Origin: Rhopalosiphum padi
Taxonomy: Eukaryota > Arthropoda > Insecta > Hemiptera > Aphididae
Assembly: GCF_020882245.1 (NCBI RefSeq)
Contig: NC_083598.1
Coordinates: 61,169,858 to 61,233,857 of the forward strand
Reading direction: 5' to 3'
DNA: 64,000 nucleotides
Shown: positions 34,809 to 48,600 of the stretch, piece by piece
How positions within the stretch are numbered: the first letter of the stretch is position 1
Layout: each line of letters opens with the position of its first letter
The notes under the pieces: model-generated
Told to the model about the DNA's origin: nothing
Databases searched by the model: none
What the model saw: the letters and a program-made list of their open reading frames with translations, nothing else
Made by a program: the position numbers and the translations under genes

Positions 34809-35020
34809 CTAAGATCTAGTTTTAACAACTAATTCTACTTCAGGCTCAATGCTACCTCCACAATTTGAATATTTTGTCAAATCCTCTTTGATAAAATTTA
34901 GAATATAGCCAAACATATATAAGTTCATTCGAAAGTCATCATCGCAAAACTTGGTTGAACAATTTTTCAAAGCTGCACACATTTTTAAATTCACCGTTAT
35001 CATCAGATTTTCGTTAATAT
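34809..35020 (-). pseudogene. PIF/Harbinger transposase fragment
   Basis: The minus strand, read from about 35020 down to the stop at 34809, encodes RDINENLM, then FCDDDFRMNLYMFGYILNFI, KEDLTKYSN and IEPEVELVVKTR. This follows the N-terminal pattern of HARBI1-like nucleases ('FRM....F.yLL..I...l.k......I.pe..La.tLR'). The expected 'LR(F/Y)L' continuation is lost and no DDE catalytic region follows, so it is a scrap. The match rests on pattern recognition only. Confidence 0.55.
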
Positions 35021-35059
35021 CTCTATGTTTTCTATGATTTTATAATGGGACTTTAATAA

Positions 35060-37620
35060 AAAAAAAAGAATTCTATTCGTCCTATGAAAATCTATTATTT
35101 TCGCGATAAAATAATTTCATTGTTGAATATACAATGTGTAAATGTCAATATTACAACATAGTGTTATAGTAGTGCACTTTATACGTCGAATGTTGAAAAA
35201 AAGATTGCAAAAAAATACAAAACGTGGTTTCTTGTCGTTTATAATAATCTATTTATATGTCTATTAGTTCGAAACAAAACTTTCGGGACAATGGATCCCA
35301 ACTCCCAAGAACGAGAGTCGAGACTATACTTTATAAAATCCGTCCAGAGTATATTTCGGTTTGGTCGAATACTCGAGCGTGTCTAGTGTGTGCGTGGAAG
35401 ATACCTAAAACCTAAATTTTAAAGAATATTGTTTTTTTTAGTGGATTTTCGAAATATTGACGACATTCTGAGTGCGATCAGCTGATGTAATAAATTATAC
35501 GATTCCCGAACACAATTTGACCATCAAATATATTTTATTAAAAAGTGCCTATATAGTACATCTGCAACCTGTATAGTAAACGCTTGCTGCATAGCAGTGA
35601 TGCGATGTGATATTTAAATTTTAAGTTATTCGTTACGTATATTCGCCTTTATAAATAAATTATTGTTGTGTAGATATAAGTTATAACCGTATAAGTAGGT
35701 ATAGGCACAATGCACGCATAATACCTACTTATATAATATTATTATATTGTTATTGTGTACTACCCCGGTTATTATAATTACTAAATAACTACGAGACGAG
35801 AGTACGACTAGTACGAGACATCTACGACCTGTGTTGGTATTATTACTGGCTATTACTGCCGTTTTGTATACACGTAGAGCTGAACCACCGCACATCACAC
35901 ACACATACACGATACACACACACATATATATATTATATAAGTACCTAAAGTACCTATTAACTAGGTACCTATAGTCTATACAGAGCGCAGCGTGAGTAGT
36001 GTACCAAAAAGTCCAAAAATCTACATCATAAAATCGTACAAAGACAAAAAATAATATTATATTGTTGTTTTACTTGCCGTTAATTCATAAAATTACTAAA
36101 ATACGTTATGACAATATAATATCATGACGTAATACATAATGGCATTATAATAGTTATATTATGATGTAATCGTTGTGTACTCGTGTATCGTGTACGCCAA
36201 GACAAGTTTAAATGTTTAATAATATACATATTATATGACTATTATTTACAAATATCGTGTATGAAGTGAACACAGTGCACTATATTATAATGATGCACAA
36301 GGATATAAAAACGTGAAATAAGTAGGCGAATAGCCCGAATAGGTACCTCGAAATCATTACCCTCAATGGCCTTAATACATTTAATATTTGTGTATAGAGT
36401 GGTATCGCTGTGTTTGTTCCAACCTACTGAGGTCTGAGACCAAAACTGAAAATGTAATTTCTTTTTGATTCTTAAGAACACGATTAGTAGGGAAAAACTA
36501 TTAGCTTAAATACGATGATATAATATAGACCACCGCCCGCGTTATTGAAAATACTAAACAGCATACGTGTATATGCGCGTCTCTGCACAGACAATCCGCG
36601 GAAATCTAATTTACTAACGGACAACAATTATTAATTTTTCGCTTTTTTCGAAAATCGGAGAACTACCTAGCTGCTGCAGTATAATATATGCAATTTAAAC
36701 TGCTGTATAATGTACATACATTCATAGTAAAACACATTTCAAAGTACAATTATTCTGTTGGCGTGATCACACGACTGACGGGCTCGTCGAAACACTCTGT
36801 ATATTATGGTATATCACATAATATATAATATATAATGTTGGGACAACAACAACAGTAACAACAATGCAATAATACGATGCGGACTGTGACCTTTGGGGGG
36901 CGGGGACGTGCGGCGTACTGTAGAGTGTGGAGTGTAGACACAATGCGTTATGCGATCGCGGTAATAATGACTATTATAATATATTATTACTATTATGATT
37001 TTACTACAACTGACAAGTTGTAAGTAGGGTGCCCTACTACCTATTATGTCTAAATTAAATTATATAATTTTTAGAACGGTTAAACGTGACGGAAGAGGAG
37101 ATAAAACATATTTGACGGACGACGACGACGACGACGTACGTTGAAATTTCATTCCTTCAGACGGCGTGCTTCGCAATTGACGCTTAATACTGATCGAGTC
37201 CGCAGTAGTGGAATGTCGCAGCGTCTTCTGTAATATGTAGGTAGTAGGTGTCTATTCGGAGCAATGCGGAAAAATTAGAAAATATATACACAAAAAGAGC
37301 AAATAAATACAGTTATTTATGATGATGTAATACAATATAATGGAGGGCATCTTCCCATATAGTTAATAACTTATAGCGATAATAATAGTAATTTATAAAT
37401 GTAATTAACGCATGACGGAAATCTATTTTTATGTCGCGGAGATGTGTGGAAGTGTTTGCCGGAAGGATCTTATTATAATATTCAATTGCTCATGTATATA
37501 TTAAAGGATAATATGCATTGTGTAGTCTGCACTCCGCAGCGTATATAGCACACTATTATACATTATACACGTATTGGTATTGTTATGAAACACTCTGCGA
37601 CGCTGCTTCCGTTATGTCTT
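35060..37620. other. Intergenic DNA with GC-richer patches
   Basis: Patches at about 35280-35500, 36770-36960 and 37070-37260 are GC-richer than the surroundings and could be promoter or enhancer sequence or an untranslated first exon. CA/TA-rich tracts lie near 35890-35940 and a short (GAC)n run at 37117-37135. No coding sequence is supported. Confidence 0.4.
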
Positions 37621-37629
37621 AGCTATTTT

Positions 37630-37748
37630 CAGTGCCACGTTAAGCTACGATGCCGCCCGGGGAAAATTAAAATATACCGTCCTTAAGAAAATTACAATTC
37701 AAAAATTTGCCGCCCCGGGGCAATTGCCTCCCGTTAAATGCAGCTCTG
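37630..37748. mobile_element. hAT-type MITE, 119 bp
   Basis: The ends are CAGTGCCACGTTAA and, inverted, CAGAGCTGCATTTAA, followed on both sides by 'ccccgggg'-type runs. A perfect 8-bp duplication gctatttt flanks it (37622-37629 and 37749-37756). It has no coding capacity. Confidence 0.8.
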
Positions 37749-37756
37749 GCTATTTT

Positions 37757-40700
37757 CTGCCATTTGTTCGCGCACGTCATCGACATCGGGATCCTTGCGA
37801 GAATGCAACTAAACCAACAAAACGTTTCTTTTATAATACATCGCATTATGTACGCAATCATTATTTTGACTTAACACGAGTTTGCTACAAAAATGTATGA
37901 TATTTTTTTACCCGTGAGTGGTGACTAGTGAGTAACATTCTTTGAATGAGTTCTGTATGTATGATTGAGCTTAAGCCCAATTTGATGATCTTAATCAGTA
38001 AATCATTACCTATATAGGTATAGGTATTATAATCAAACTTAACTGATTAACCTCTGACTATAGTTAGAATTGCGCACCGTAATGCATATTGCGCATAATA
38101 TTTGTTTAGCATGGCACACGACAAAATGTAATCTACGACTACTTAAATTAATATTATAAAGCAGTTTGTTGAAAGAGTTGAACACGCTAATCTCAGAAAC
38201 TACTGGACCTATTTCATTATTCCAATATAAATTATATGAATAGATTCCTTGAGACTTGGAGGATGTTCTCTTATTTCAATCCCTGTATAGGTTATTAAAG
38301 GGTGGCTCACTAATGAATTTCGTTTTAGCTCACAAAAATTGAATAATTTTTCGTTTATATTATAGGGTTGGCATATCTGAGAGTATCCTTTCACGCGGTA
38401 GAAATGAATTCTACTATAAGTGGAGGGGAATACCGACATAGCTGTTTTTAGTTTTTCCGTGCATAATAGTATGTGTGATGAATCTTGGATGTCGACCAGA
38501 ATACAACGATCTAGAGACTAGAACCAAGACCCAAGAAAATAAATAAATAATAAATACGATTATACTTCCTAATCATAAATTCACTGAAATTATATTCGCG
38601 TATTTTGTACTCGTAAAGTCGTAAATTGACGACAAGGAAAATCTACATTTTCTCATTTATTTTAATATACAGCAAGACAATAATAGTAATATTATTGTTT
38701 CGCAATTGATCAACATTATATTTTCACATAATAAGTTAATAATATTAAGCACTTTAGGTTAGAACCATCCGATGAATTATGTGCATGTTGGATGAATATC
38801 TATTTAATCTATCTAAATATCGGGTGCTAAAATCAAACACGTGATTACAATGTTATGTGACTAACTATCGGGTTTAAAAGTTCTGTTCAATATCTCTCGG
38901 ATAATATGGTTAAAAAGTCGTTAACGTAGACTTAGTTTCTAATTTCCGTAATAATATTCGATTAACCATTAACCAATATTAAACCTAGAAAATCGATGAC
39001 GCCTTTCAAAAAATCGAAATAACAACCCTCCCCCATTTTTGCCTAACACCCTTTTTTAAACAAGTTTTTTTGAAGTCAGAATCTTATAAAAAATTACATT
39101 AATTTCATGTAATAATATTATTAAATTGGTATCTATCGGTTCAAAATAATTTCTACATCGAAATAATTTATATGATTTACGATACAATTAATACAATATT
39201 AACCTAGCTAGCCTGAAACTACGATTCGGGTGTATTATAATATTTTATATAATATTATGTGATGTACAATAATTTTCTGTATTACATGATAAAATAATTA
39301 TAAGCACTAATAGACTATACATATAATTATATAAATATTTTCCAGAAAATATTTCGTTAATCGATGTGTAATTAACCTGAAATAAAATCATATTTTTGAT
39401 ATCAACACAACAAACCAATAATATCCCTGTCTACAAATTTCGAAGAACTATAAAGGTTAATGAATAACACTTTATTATGTATTGGTCTAATTACTATGAA
39501 GTATGAGTCTAAAAAAATATTTTGACTAGACATTTAATAATAATATAATAAAGAAAAAAATATATAAATGTATATCGAAAAGAACTATAATATTGATTTT
39601 TGACGTATATTTGTTTGTTTGGTTTTTTTTGTAAAATACATAATAATACCTTTACTACTTAAAATGAATTTATAGTTAAACGTTACACATACAATATAAT
39701 TCTAAGTAGGTTCTATGTAATATATATATATAATATATAGTATTATATATAACTACATGTACAGTATAATAATTATATATCTATGACCTATGTACATTGT
39801 ACAGTTCGTTAAGTTAATTTATGTAATGATTCATAAGAACTTCGACAAAAAAAGAAAATATAAATACAAATATTCGCATACCTATCAATTCTAAGTCTTA
39901 TATTAGATTATAAATTATTATAATAATACTATTCTACCGACTGTAATAATATTATATTATGTTACAATAATATTGATGTGGGTCGTATCCGTCATCTCGT
40001 GACGATAACTCGCGAATAATAATGTAACTTTTATTCGATAAAACTCTGAATAAATAATATTTATCATTAAAATATTATATAATATAATATTAAATAACAT
40101 AATGTATGCATAATGTATAGCATTACAGCCGGTATAGTTATATTTTACAAAAGTGTCTAATAAATATATTATAATATAATTGTTTTAGTCTGGACTTAAA
40201 TACTTTCAGGGTATGATATTAAATTATTATATATTATTATAATACTACTTCAGTTATAATTGTACTTAAAATATATAGGTAATAATGTATTATACGTGAC
40301 TGTACTTTTAGTAGGTATAATATTATTATATAGGTGTGTATATAAATCGCGTGATATTATATATGTAATATCGATAATTTAATTTCGCTAAAATATATAT
40401 TAAATTATAATATTTTAATATTAGCATATGTGTGTATAATTATTATAGGTATGTATATAATATTATATGTTGTGCATTAAATTTTTCTAAAGGAATCATA
40501 TCACGTTTCGATAGTCAATTTGTCTCGTTCAAATTCCATCGATGACTACGTTGGATGCGTTCACGTAATTCCAATTGCCGTTGAATACTTCTAGAAAAAA
40601 AAATATTATTATAATAAATTAAATTTTGTTAAGTATCAATTGAAGCAAACTAAAAGCAGTTGAACAGCTGTTGCGGGTAGTTAGTTCGTTAAAAGGTATA

Positions 40701-42360
40701 AACTATAGAAATACGCAATCATAGTATATTAGGAGGTATATATGATGTATATTTAAAAAAAAATAACAATCTATTCATATATAGCATAATTATGAAAATA
40801 TTATGATACAATTGATATGAACGGTATGAGAGACTATCCGGTGATAGAGCCACACAACTGGTATTCTATTAACCCTTATATATTAGTTATTTAAAGAAAA
40901 ATATACTTATACAATTTGTTCATAATTCAATTAATTAGTATGATTTTATGTGCGGCTTATGAAGTATACTACGGACAAACTAAATTATAAATTATTTCCT
41001 GTAATCGGCAACGGTAAGAAGTGTCAAGTGTTTCAGTGTTTGTCTTGAGAAGTTTTATCATGAATAGATAAATTAACTTAATATATTGCCTATACTAAAC
41101 CCCTTAAAAAGGACCGATTTAAACCATTTTACAACCAATAGATGAATAAAACAACTTTCGAAATAAGCAATATATAAAACTACTTATATTAAAATAAAAA
41201 AATATATAATTAAATAATATTGATAAGAAACGAAATTATGATCAAAATGTCAGAGTATGATATAAAATAATCAATGTACTTCAATGATTATGGTATGAAC
41301 GACAAACATTAAAATACATTATATATAAATATATTTATATTACACATAATACATTATGGTTTTTTTTTTAAGGAAGAGCAGTGACAATAAAGTCTTCAGC
41401 CGGATTTTGTTGGGTACGATGGTACGAAGCCAGTAAAAGTTATACTTTTTAAAATAACAATAAGTACTTATTAGTTATTGGTTAGTAACTACTTATATTT
41501 TGTATATAATCAATCTTTAGGCTTATTTATTTTCAATTATTTGACTTAGTAACTTTATGGTCCTAAAATCAAATTTGACTAAATTAAGATCATTCAAACC
41601 TTTAAATTTATAATGTTAAACTCTTTTTTTAATTTAATGTCGTATTGAACAGTTCTAAATATTTTATAAAAATATTACTATTGTCGAATAATAACAATAA
41701 TAATATTAATAATATAGAATTCTGTTCGTTGCGAACTGTTCATTTATAAACATTTAAATTCGATTATTGAAATGGTTCTCATTTATTCAATTTTGATTTT
41801 AGTTCCATTGTTATTATTAAGTTGATTTAAAAAAAAAGTGTTTACCCAAGTATATTATAAAATAAGTGATGTTATTAATTATTATAATAGCAATATAAAT
41901 ATTAAAATAAAAATTCTTCGTTGCATGTGTATATCAAAAGAGTTAATCATTTGAAATGCTATGCTATTCTACGAATATTATGTATATTAATAAGGTGTCC
42001 CTTAGCTAGCTTGTCAAAAGAGTTGATTCAGTTCAACGTAATTCGGCCATGAAAATAAATATAATATTACCTACTTAAAAAAACTAATCACACTATATAT
42101 ATATTATATTGGCTATAAAAATGACTAAATTTACAACATCAAATTTTTATATTTCAGATGGTTGAATATATGCTATTTGTTTAAAATTTTTTGTTATGTG
42201 CGAACCATTCGTTCGGCAGTAACAAGTAAAGACAAGTAAATTATGGCGCAGAATATAAATTCTATGTCTAATAATATTATATTATTATAAGTTGTGTGTA
42301 GACGAGAAATGTATAATTATTTATCATAATACATTGTATATAGTTCGGTGTAAGTACGAA
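37757..42360. other. AT-rich intergenic DNA
   Basis: I see no supported gene. 'aatctcagaaactactgg' near 38190 looks like part of a dispersed repeat, but its limits cannot be set. Plus-strand TTTATT at 41782-41787 could serve as a poly(A) signal for the minus-strand follistatin gene. Confidence 0.5.
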
Positions 42361-42366
42361 TCTTAA

Positions 42367-42537
42367 GAGGACGCAACACCTGTATGTGTGTTCCCATCTT
42401 ACAAATGTACAACATAGCAAATTTAAATCACTGATGTATTATTAAAGGTTACTAGACAAAATTGGAACTGCTGAACACAAATGTTCTATGTTTTACGATT
42501 GTAAGACGGAGACAATACGTGCGGGTGTGCCGTCCTC
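42367..42537. mobile_element. piggyBac-like MITE next to the follistatin stop codon
   Basis: TTAA at 42363-42366 and at 42538-42541 flanks a 171-bp element. Its left end, gaggacgcaacacc, matches the inverted right end, gaggacggcacaccc. The repeats continue inward as 'catcttacaaatgtacaacatag' versus 'cgtcttacaatcgtaaaacatag'-like sequence, so the whole element is an imperfect palindrome. TTAA targets mark the piggyBac superfamily. A related copy lies at 44952-45400. Confidence 0.8.
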
Positions 42538-42596
42538 TTAACAGTCTTAAACTCTTAACCACCCACCATAATACTAACGCTGGTTGCCAGCGGCGG

Positions 42597-42691
42597 TTAA
42601 TCGACTGCTACAGGCTGCAGCTTAAGGTATAATGTTTCACAAATATTTAACGTCCCCTCGAAGGAGTACGCTGTATAAGGTTCGTCTGTGT
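42597..42691 (-). CDS. Fs: Candidate last exon of follistatin
   Basis: The minus strand shows a good acceptor (gtattttcag) before 42691. Phase 1 joins the donor at 43566-43565 and the frame runs DTDEPYTAYSFEGT to a TAA at 42599-42597. An acidic/aromatic short tail after the third Kazal module is what vertebrate follistatin also has, but the sequence is not conserved enough to prove it. The alternative is read-through into the intron or another exon below 42.5 kb. Confidence 0.5.
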
Positions 42692-45600
42692 CTGAAAATA
42701 CACGCCTCTGACCGGAAGTGAATAAATTTAAGATGCAAGACGACACGGTAAGTGACTATAATGGTGTATAAATAAATCATACCGTTTTGGTGGATAGATT
42801 ATAATATATACATATTATCTATACATAATATATATCTGTATACTGTAAACCCTTAAGTTACGGTTGCACTACACTTTTGGCTGTCGTCTTGATTTATACT
42901 CAATACACACCAAATAAATGGGTAAATGTTACGTATATATGCATAGTATGCGTAGATTGTTTGTAGAACATCAAAATTATGGAAAGGAAACGATTAATAA
43001 TTAGACTTATCGTAATCCTCGTATGACGATATATGCATAACATAATATGCCTATAGTACGTGGGAACTGGTGTGATCGTGTGGAGAGTAAAACGAATACA
43101 TTTAGAACTTTTTCGGTGGTGGCGGGGTTAAGTGAATAATTCATTTCTACAGAATTATACCCATATTCAGTAGCTCGACGATTTAACAATTTAATAATTA
43201 ATATCATCATAATATCAGTAGATATAAAGCTTTGCCATAAATAACAAAAATCGACGGTTTGATGATCATTTATTATACATTATCGTGTCCATTTTTATTA
43301 GATGTAATATTATTTCCTCCACTTATGTCTTTGTCTTATATTGTTTTAACTTTAACTCTTCTCACGCCTTTTAGCATACAGCTTCCGGTTGAGCAGTGGA
43401 CCCTATCATAATATAGTAAGTTACATGTGGACCTAACCGAAGGTACTGCAATATATTTATAAATTTTAAAATAATCATCGTAGTGTCTTATTACTTAGGT
43501 ATTAGTTATTATGATGCTGATTGCTGTATGATGAAAATGTTGGAAATATATGAGTCGAGAACTTACCCGTTTCGCCTTCTGGACACGGTCCCGATGCCTT
43601 GGTCTCGATCACTACACCCGTGGCGCATGCATCCATGAACATTTGACACCAAGAGTGGTATGTCTTATCGTTGCTACCGCACACCTTCCCGCTCGTATCC
43701 TTACGCTTTCCCGAAGTTTCCGGGTCTGGGCACGATAGGTTGCACGTCACACACCTTGGACGTCCGGTCTTTTTCTCGACCAGACATTTTTGACCGCTCT
43801 TGCAGCTTACCGTGGCACACGTGGCAGATTCTAATATAGAAACATAGAAACACATACTTGAGTTATTACCACACTGCATACGCATTGCATCATATATGTG
43901 TATAATAGTAAAATACGAAAAAGTCAAAAAGATGAAGGAGGCACAGACATATTACTTCAAATATAAATTAAGTTGTTATTTATGTCCAGAGACGTTTTCA
44001 GAAATTTGGCGCCCGGGTGTTAATGTTTTTTTCCTCTCATCTTCCAAAAATATGACTTTTCTCCTACCGAGCACACCGGAACTTACTTTCCGGTGACCAC
44101 CCGTTATCGTTATTCTTTTTGTTACTTTCTATCATATTTGTTTAATGTATTCACTTTTTTAATCCTTGATGGAAAATTGACTATTAAATCAAAAGTTTCC
44201 ATTAAACAATTTTTAGTCGTTAGATAAAATTACTCTTCCATATTCATTCCATAAGAGTGACTAAGGAGTTAAATGGTTTATTGATGGTTATATAACAATG
44301 AAAAAAATAAATATCTCAGTTTATTTGTCTACATTCACATACTGCAATACATTTGAATAACAATTACACTTGGGGCTTTATACATCAAATAATTAAAAGA
44401 ACTTGTTTCCACATGGAGTTAAACGAAAGTTAGTTTAAAAAGAAAGCAGATTTTAAACTTTAAAGTGTTTAAACATTATGTCATCTTTATAAATTAGTCA
44501 CAATTAATATAAAGTAGATTTATTTATTATCTACTAATTACAAAACAATAAATATTTACAGTTTACTTTTTTTTTTTGTGAGCTTAAGATGAACTAACTC
44601 ATTGATTATGCCATCATATTCTAAACTTTTTGTAATGTCTGATTCAATATTTAATATAGCGATACTGTTTAGTCATTCATCAGTTATCCTCGACTGCAAA
44701 TAATTTTTAATTCGTTTTAATTCACTAAATGATATCTCTGAAGAGCAGTTTGATACGGTACAACATAGATATATTCTTAGAACAATATTTACATACATGT
44801 ATGTCTTCAATCCTTCATTTTTGTGTGTTAGACACATATCTATAATTTATTTTGGCAAATGTTTCTTAGGTAAAGTAAGTAAATAACTATGAAAGTGTAT
44901 ATACATTCGTTTGGAAATAATAAATTCAGATCCGTTGAATAGTGTTTTCAAGAAGACGTTATATATCCGCACGTGTTATTTCTGTCTTACTAACGTACAT
45001 CATAGCAAATTTGCGTTCAGCAGAACACATTTTATGTTAGCTTTTATATAAGAGTCAATTTAACTATTATTAAACTTAAAGGTAAAAATATTATTTAGAA
45101 CATATAATATGCTATTGATATTATTATTTTAAAGTGAGTTATAGCTATGTAAAAATGTAAAATATTACAAATTTAAAATGTTCATAACTGACTTTAAAAT
45201 TGTTATATTAATAATAGCAAATTAATAAAGCAAATGATATTTCCTAGACAATATTCTTACCTTTAAATTTGATAATAGGTAAATTTACTTAAATATTAAA
45301 GTTAATAACACAAAATTAATTCTGCTGAACGAAAATTTTCCATATTGTATATAATATGTATTATGTAAGACAGAACAACACATTTTGGTATAACGTTCTC
45401 TTAACTATTCAGATTTTTCTCTAACTTCACTAATACTTAGTTCGGGTATATTAAAGAAGAATGAAAAAATTTCATTTACTAGGTTATATGCAATTTTTCT
45501 TTTACTCAATTCGTGCAGTGCCAAGTATTATAATCTTAGAATATTATTGATAAAAATATTTATATATTAACCAATTTATATTATTGTTCATTACCAGAAG

Positions 45601-48600
45601 ATGGGTTATGTAAAAACCTGCAGATGCCGCCCGTATAAAAATGACGCTCAGGGCGATCACCCTCTCTGGCCTTCTAGCCCCCCCTAAATACACCACTGCT
45701 TATATTTGTATATAACATTATTATATTCATGAAAAAATCTCTCGAACGCCTAAAATTATAATTATTATTGTTATTGGATTAATATATACAGTAATAATAT
45801 ACAGATCTGGAACTTAACTAACAGACATAATAATATGCAAGGAGTCAACAATTAAAATATTATTTTAAATCTGGTTACTTTTTTTAGTGATGAATAAGAT
45901 GACGGGATACGGTTTTGGCGTATCATCAACGCATATATTATAGAAAATGTGTTGTAGTAAAAGTTATATTTGATTTATTGTTTTAAGAAAAATGACGGGT
46001 TTCTGGCAGTGTCATCGTGTTAAAAAAAAATACACATATTAATATATTATTGTCGTGTAGTGAGCGCTTCATATATTAAATAACCGTAAACAACGTAGAT
46101 ATATAATTATGTATACGAAGTATTTTGAGTTTTGACGGATGTATAGTTTTAGCTACCAAAAAAAAGTAGCAACGTCAAAATGTATGACAACTGCTATAAT
46201 ATATGATCATATTATACTCATTGCTACTGCATGCAGTAGTATTTCTCAAAAACGTCACTATGATAATTATCGCCAAACACTAAATATTTGTTTCATTCGT
46301 GTTTGAGAATTTCACATTCAGGTGACCAAGGTATAGTCGTATAATATACAAGGTGTAGTCGACTCATGCAAATACTCAGCGGTTCGTAACATCTTAAAAC
46401 CAACGCACTTAAACTGGACACGAGTTTATCGAGTGATTACTAAAATACCTATACCTATACCCAACCCGATGCCCGCAATAATTGTAGCGTTTTATTGCCC
46501 AGTTTGTGTGTAGAGTGGCTTATTGACTACCTATTATTTTTTTGCATTTACTCGCTCCGACGCGTTAAAATTCCCCGAGGTCAATAACGTATGGCTACGC
46601 ATACGTTGTGCGCAAGTATTATACTGTCCAATAATTATTATATTTTTCACGGAGACGACGACCGGTAAACGAGACGTCGATCGGCGCGGCTGACTTACGT
46701 TATACAACAATATATAACAATAACAAATCGCAGTTGAAAAAAAATCGCCTCACTACAATGTTTCGTGTGTACGGAGTGTGCGTATACATACCTCCTAATA
46801 ACGATAATAATAATAACGTACGCGCGTTATCTGCACGCGGAACGACTCGAACGAGTCGTCATCGCCGCGCAGTCTTGTAAGGTGTATACTATAATAATAC
46901 ATTATATATACGCGCGTAGGTATACACATAATATTATAATGTATTAAAAGTAATATCCGAACAATAATAATAATAATATTATAATAACGACAGTAATAAT
47001 TGCCGTTTCTCCCGGACGAGACAGACTACGCGTACACGCTATTAAAAATGTCGATGGGTCCGTTCCTTCCATCAGTTTAACGGCATCAAAATACAAGAGT
47101 CCGGGTCAGAGTTTTTTAGTTTTTACGCGTCGCGCCGCCCGCCGTAGGTACTTTATATTATACACCCACCGCCACCGCCACAACCGCACTACTTCTTGTC
47201 GGCGCCGTCCGCCGTCCACCTACGCCTCCGCCGCGCGCCGGTTATGGTAATACGTCGGGGATGTATAATAATATTATAATACAATGTAATAATATAATGT
47301 TGTTATTATATAGGAAGTCGTCGAGCACATACGCCGCGGCGGCGGACGGCGTTAAATTTAACTCTTGGATGGCGGTCAACTGCAGCGCGGCTATTACGAG
47401 TCATTACCCGTGCATATATAATAGTAATAGTACTATAACACTTATAAGTAATAATATAACAACAACAATAATAATAATAATAATAAATAACTCCGGTATT
47501 ACGCTTAACGTTGCCCGTAACTCGCGAGTAAATCTCCAACTTGAATTCCTTCCTCCCCCCCAACCACCGCTGCAACACTTAAAAATATTCTATTTTATAT
47601 ACATATTGTATGATCGTTGAAAATTAACGCTGCGATACACGTGAGTCAAATCTTATAATCAGTCGTTGCGATCAGAGAGGAAGGGAGAGCGAGGAAGTAA
47701 TGGGTTTGAAAGTACAGTCGCCCACCCATCCCATTTTAGATGTTTAATAGCATGGAAAATTATCTTTGAAAAACTCATCGAGTTACCGATTTGAAAACTT
47801 GATTTTAAACTGTAATATATCATAAACGATTAACCAAATTTAGTGCTTTCAAGATGAGCATGAAAACGTGTGTATGATGTATATACTTCAGAAATTTAAA
47901 GATAAGGCTGATTGTCTAATGCATTGGCAGTTAGCCAGCAGGCCCATGTATTGTAGGCATTCAAATTTAAAAAAAAGTATCTTTAATTTTTTTCCAAGTG
48001 TTACTCATTATACTTATTAATTATATATGATTACTAATTATTAGTTATTACTATATTACAATTCACATTATCACATATTACTTTTTAAAAATAATTTCTT
48101 TCGATTCATACAAAATAAAGGTATTTATGACTCAGATCTCAAACTAGACTTTGTTTTGTTTTTTTAAATTACAATTTTGATTTAATATAATTTTTATTTC
48201 TTGAATATGTTGAATTTATATTAACTATTAAGTACAAGTATATACCTACCTATATTGCTATAGGTATTAATTTAAAATTTCTTTTCATTCTCTCTCCCTT
48301 ACAAACTTTAAATTTACATATATAGGGATGATCCTAATAGGAAAACACTGATATTCGTAAAGATAGGAAAAGTTGCCGAAACATTAATTTAACTGAGATA
48401 CACATAATTTATTTAAAAAAACATCAGTCAATGGTTAATATAACAATATTTATATGAGACATGTATATAATAATACACTATAATAGCATTATACAACGAG
48501 CCGTGCGTGAGTTTATGTTCCTTTGTATTAAATTAAATAAAATGTCGAAGTATTAGAAAACTGAATTGATATAGGTTTTTCTGTCAGCGCATTTCAATAT

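Noticed and set aside
38160..38440. Possible Helitron-like or other dispersed repeat ('aatctcagaaactactgg')
   Set aside because: The phrase looks familiar from dispersed insect repeats, but no ends, hairpin or coding part could be defined.
47261..47620. 119-codon plus-strand ORF and its minus-strand partner
   Set aside because: Ile/Thr/Asn/Tyr runs from ATA/ATT microsatellite sequence; no domain and no codon structure.
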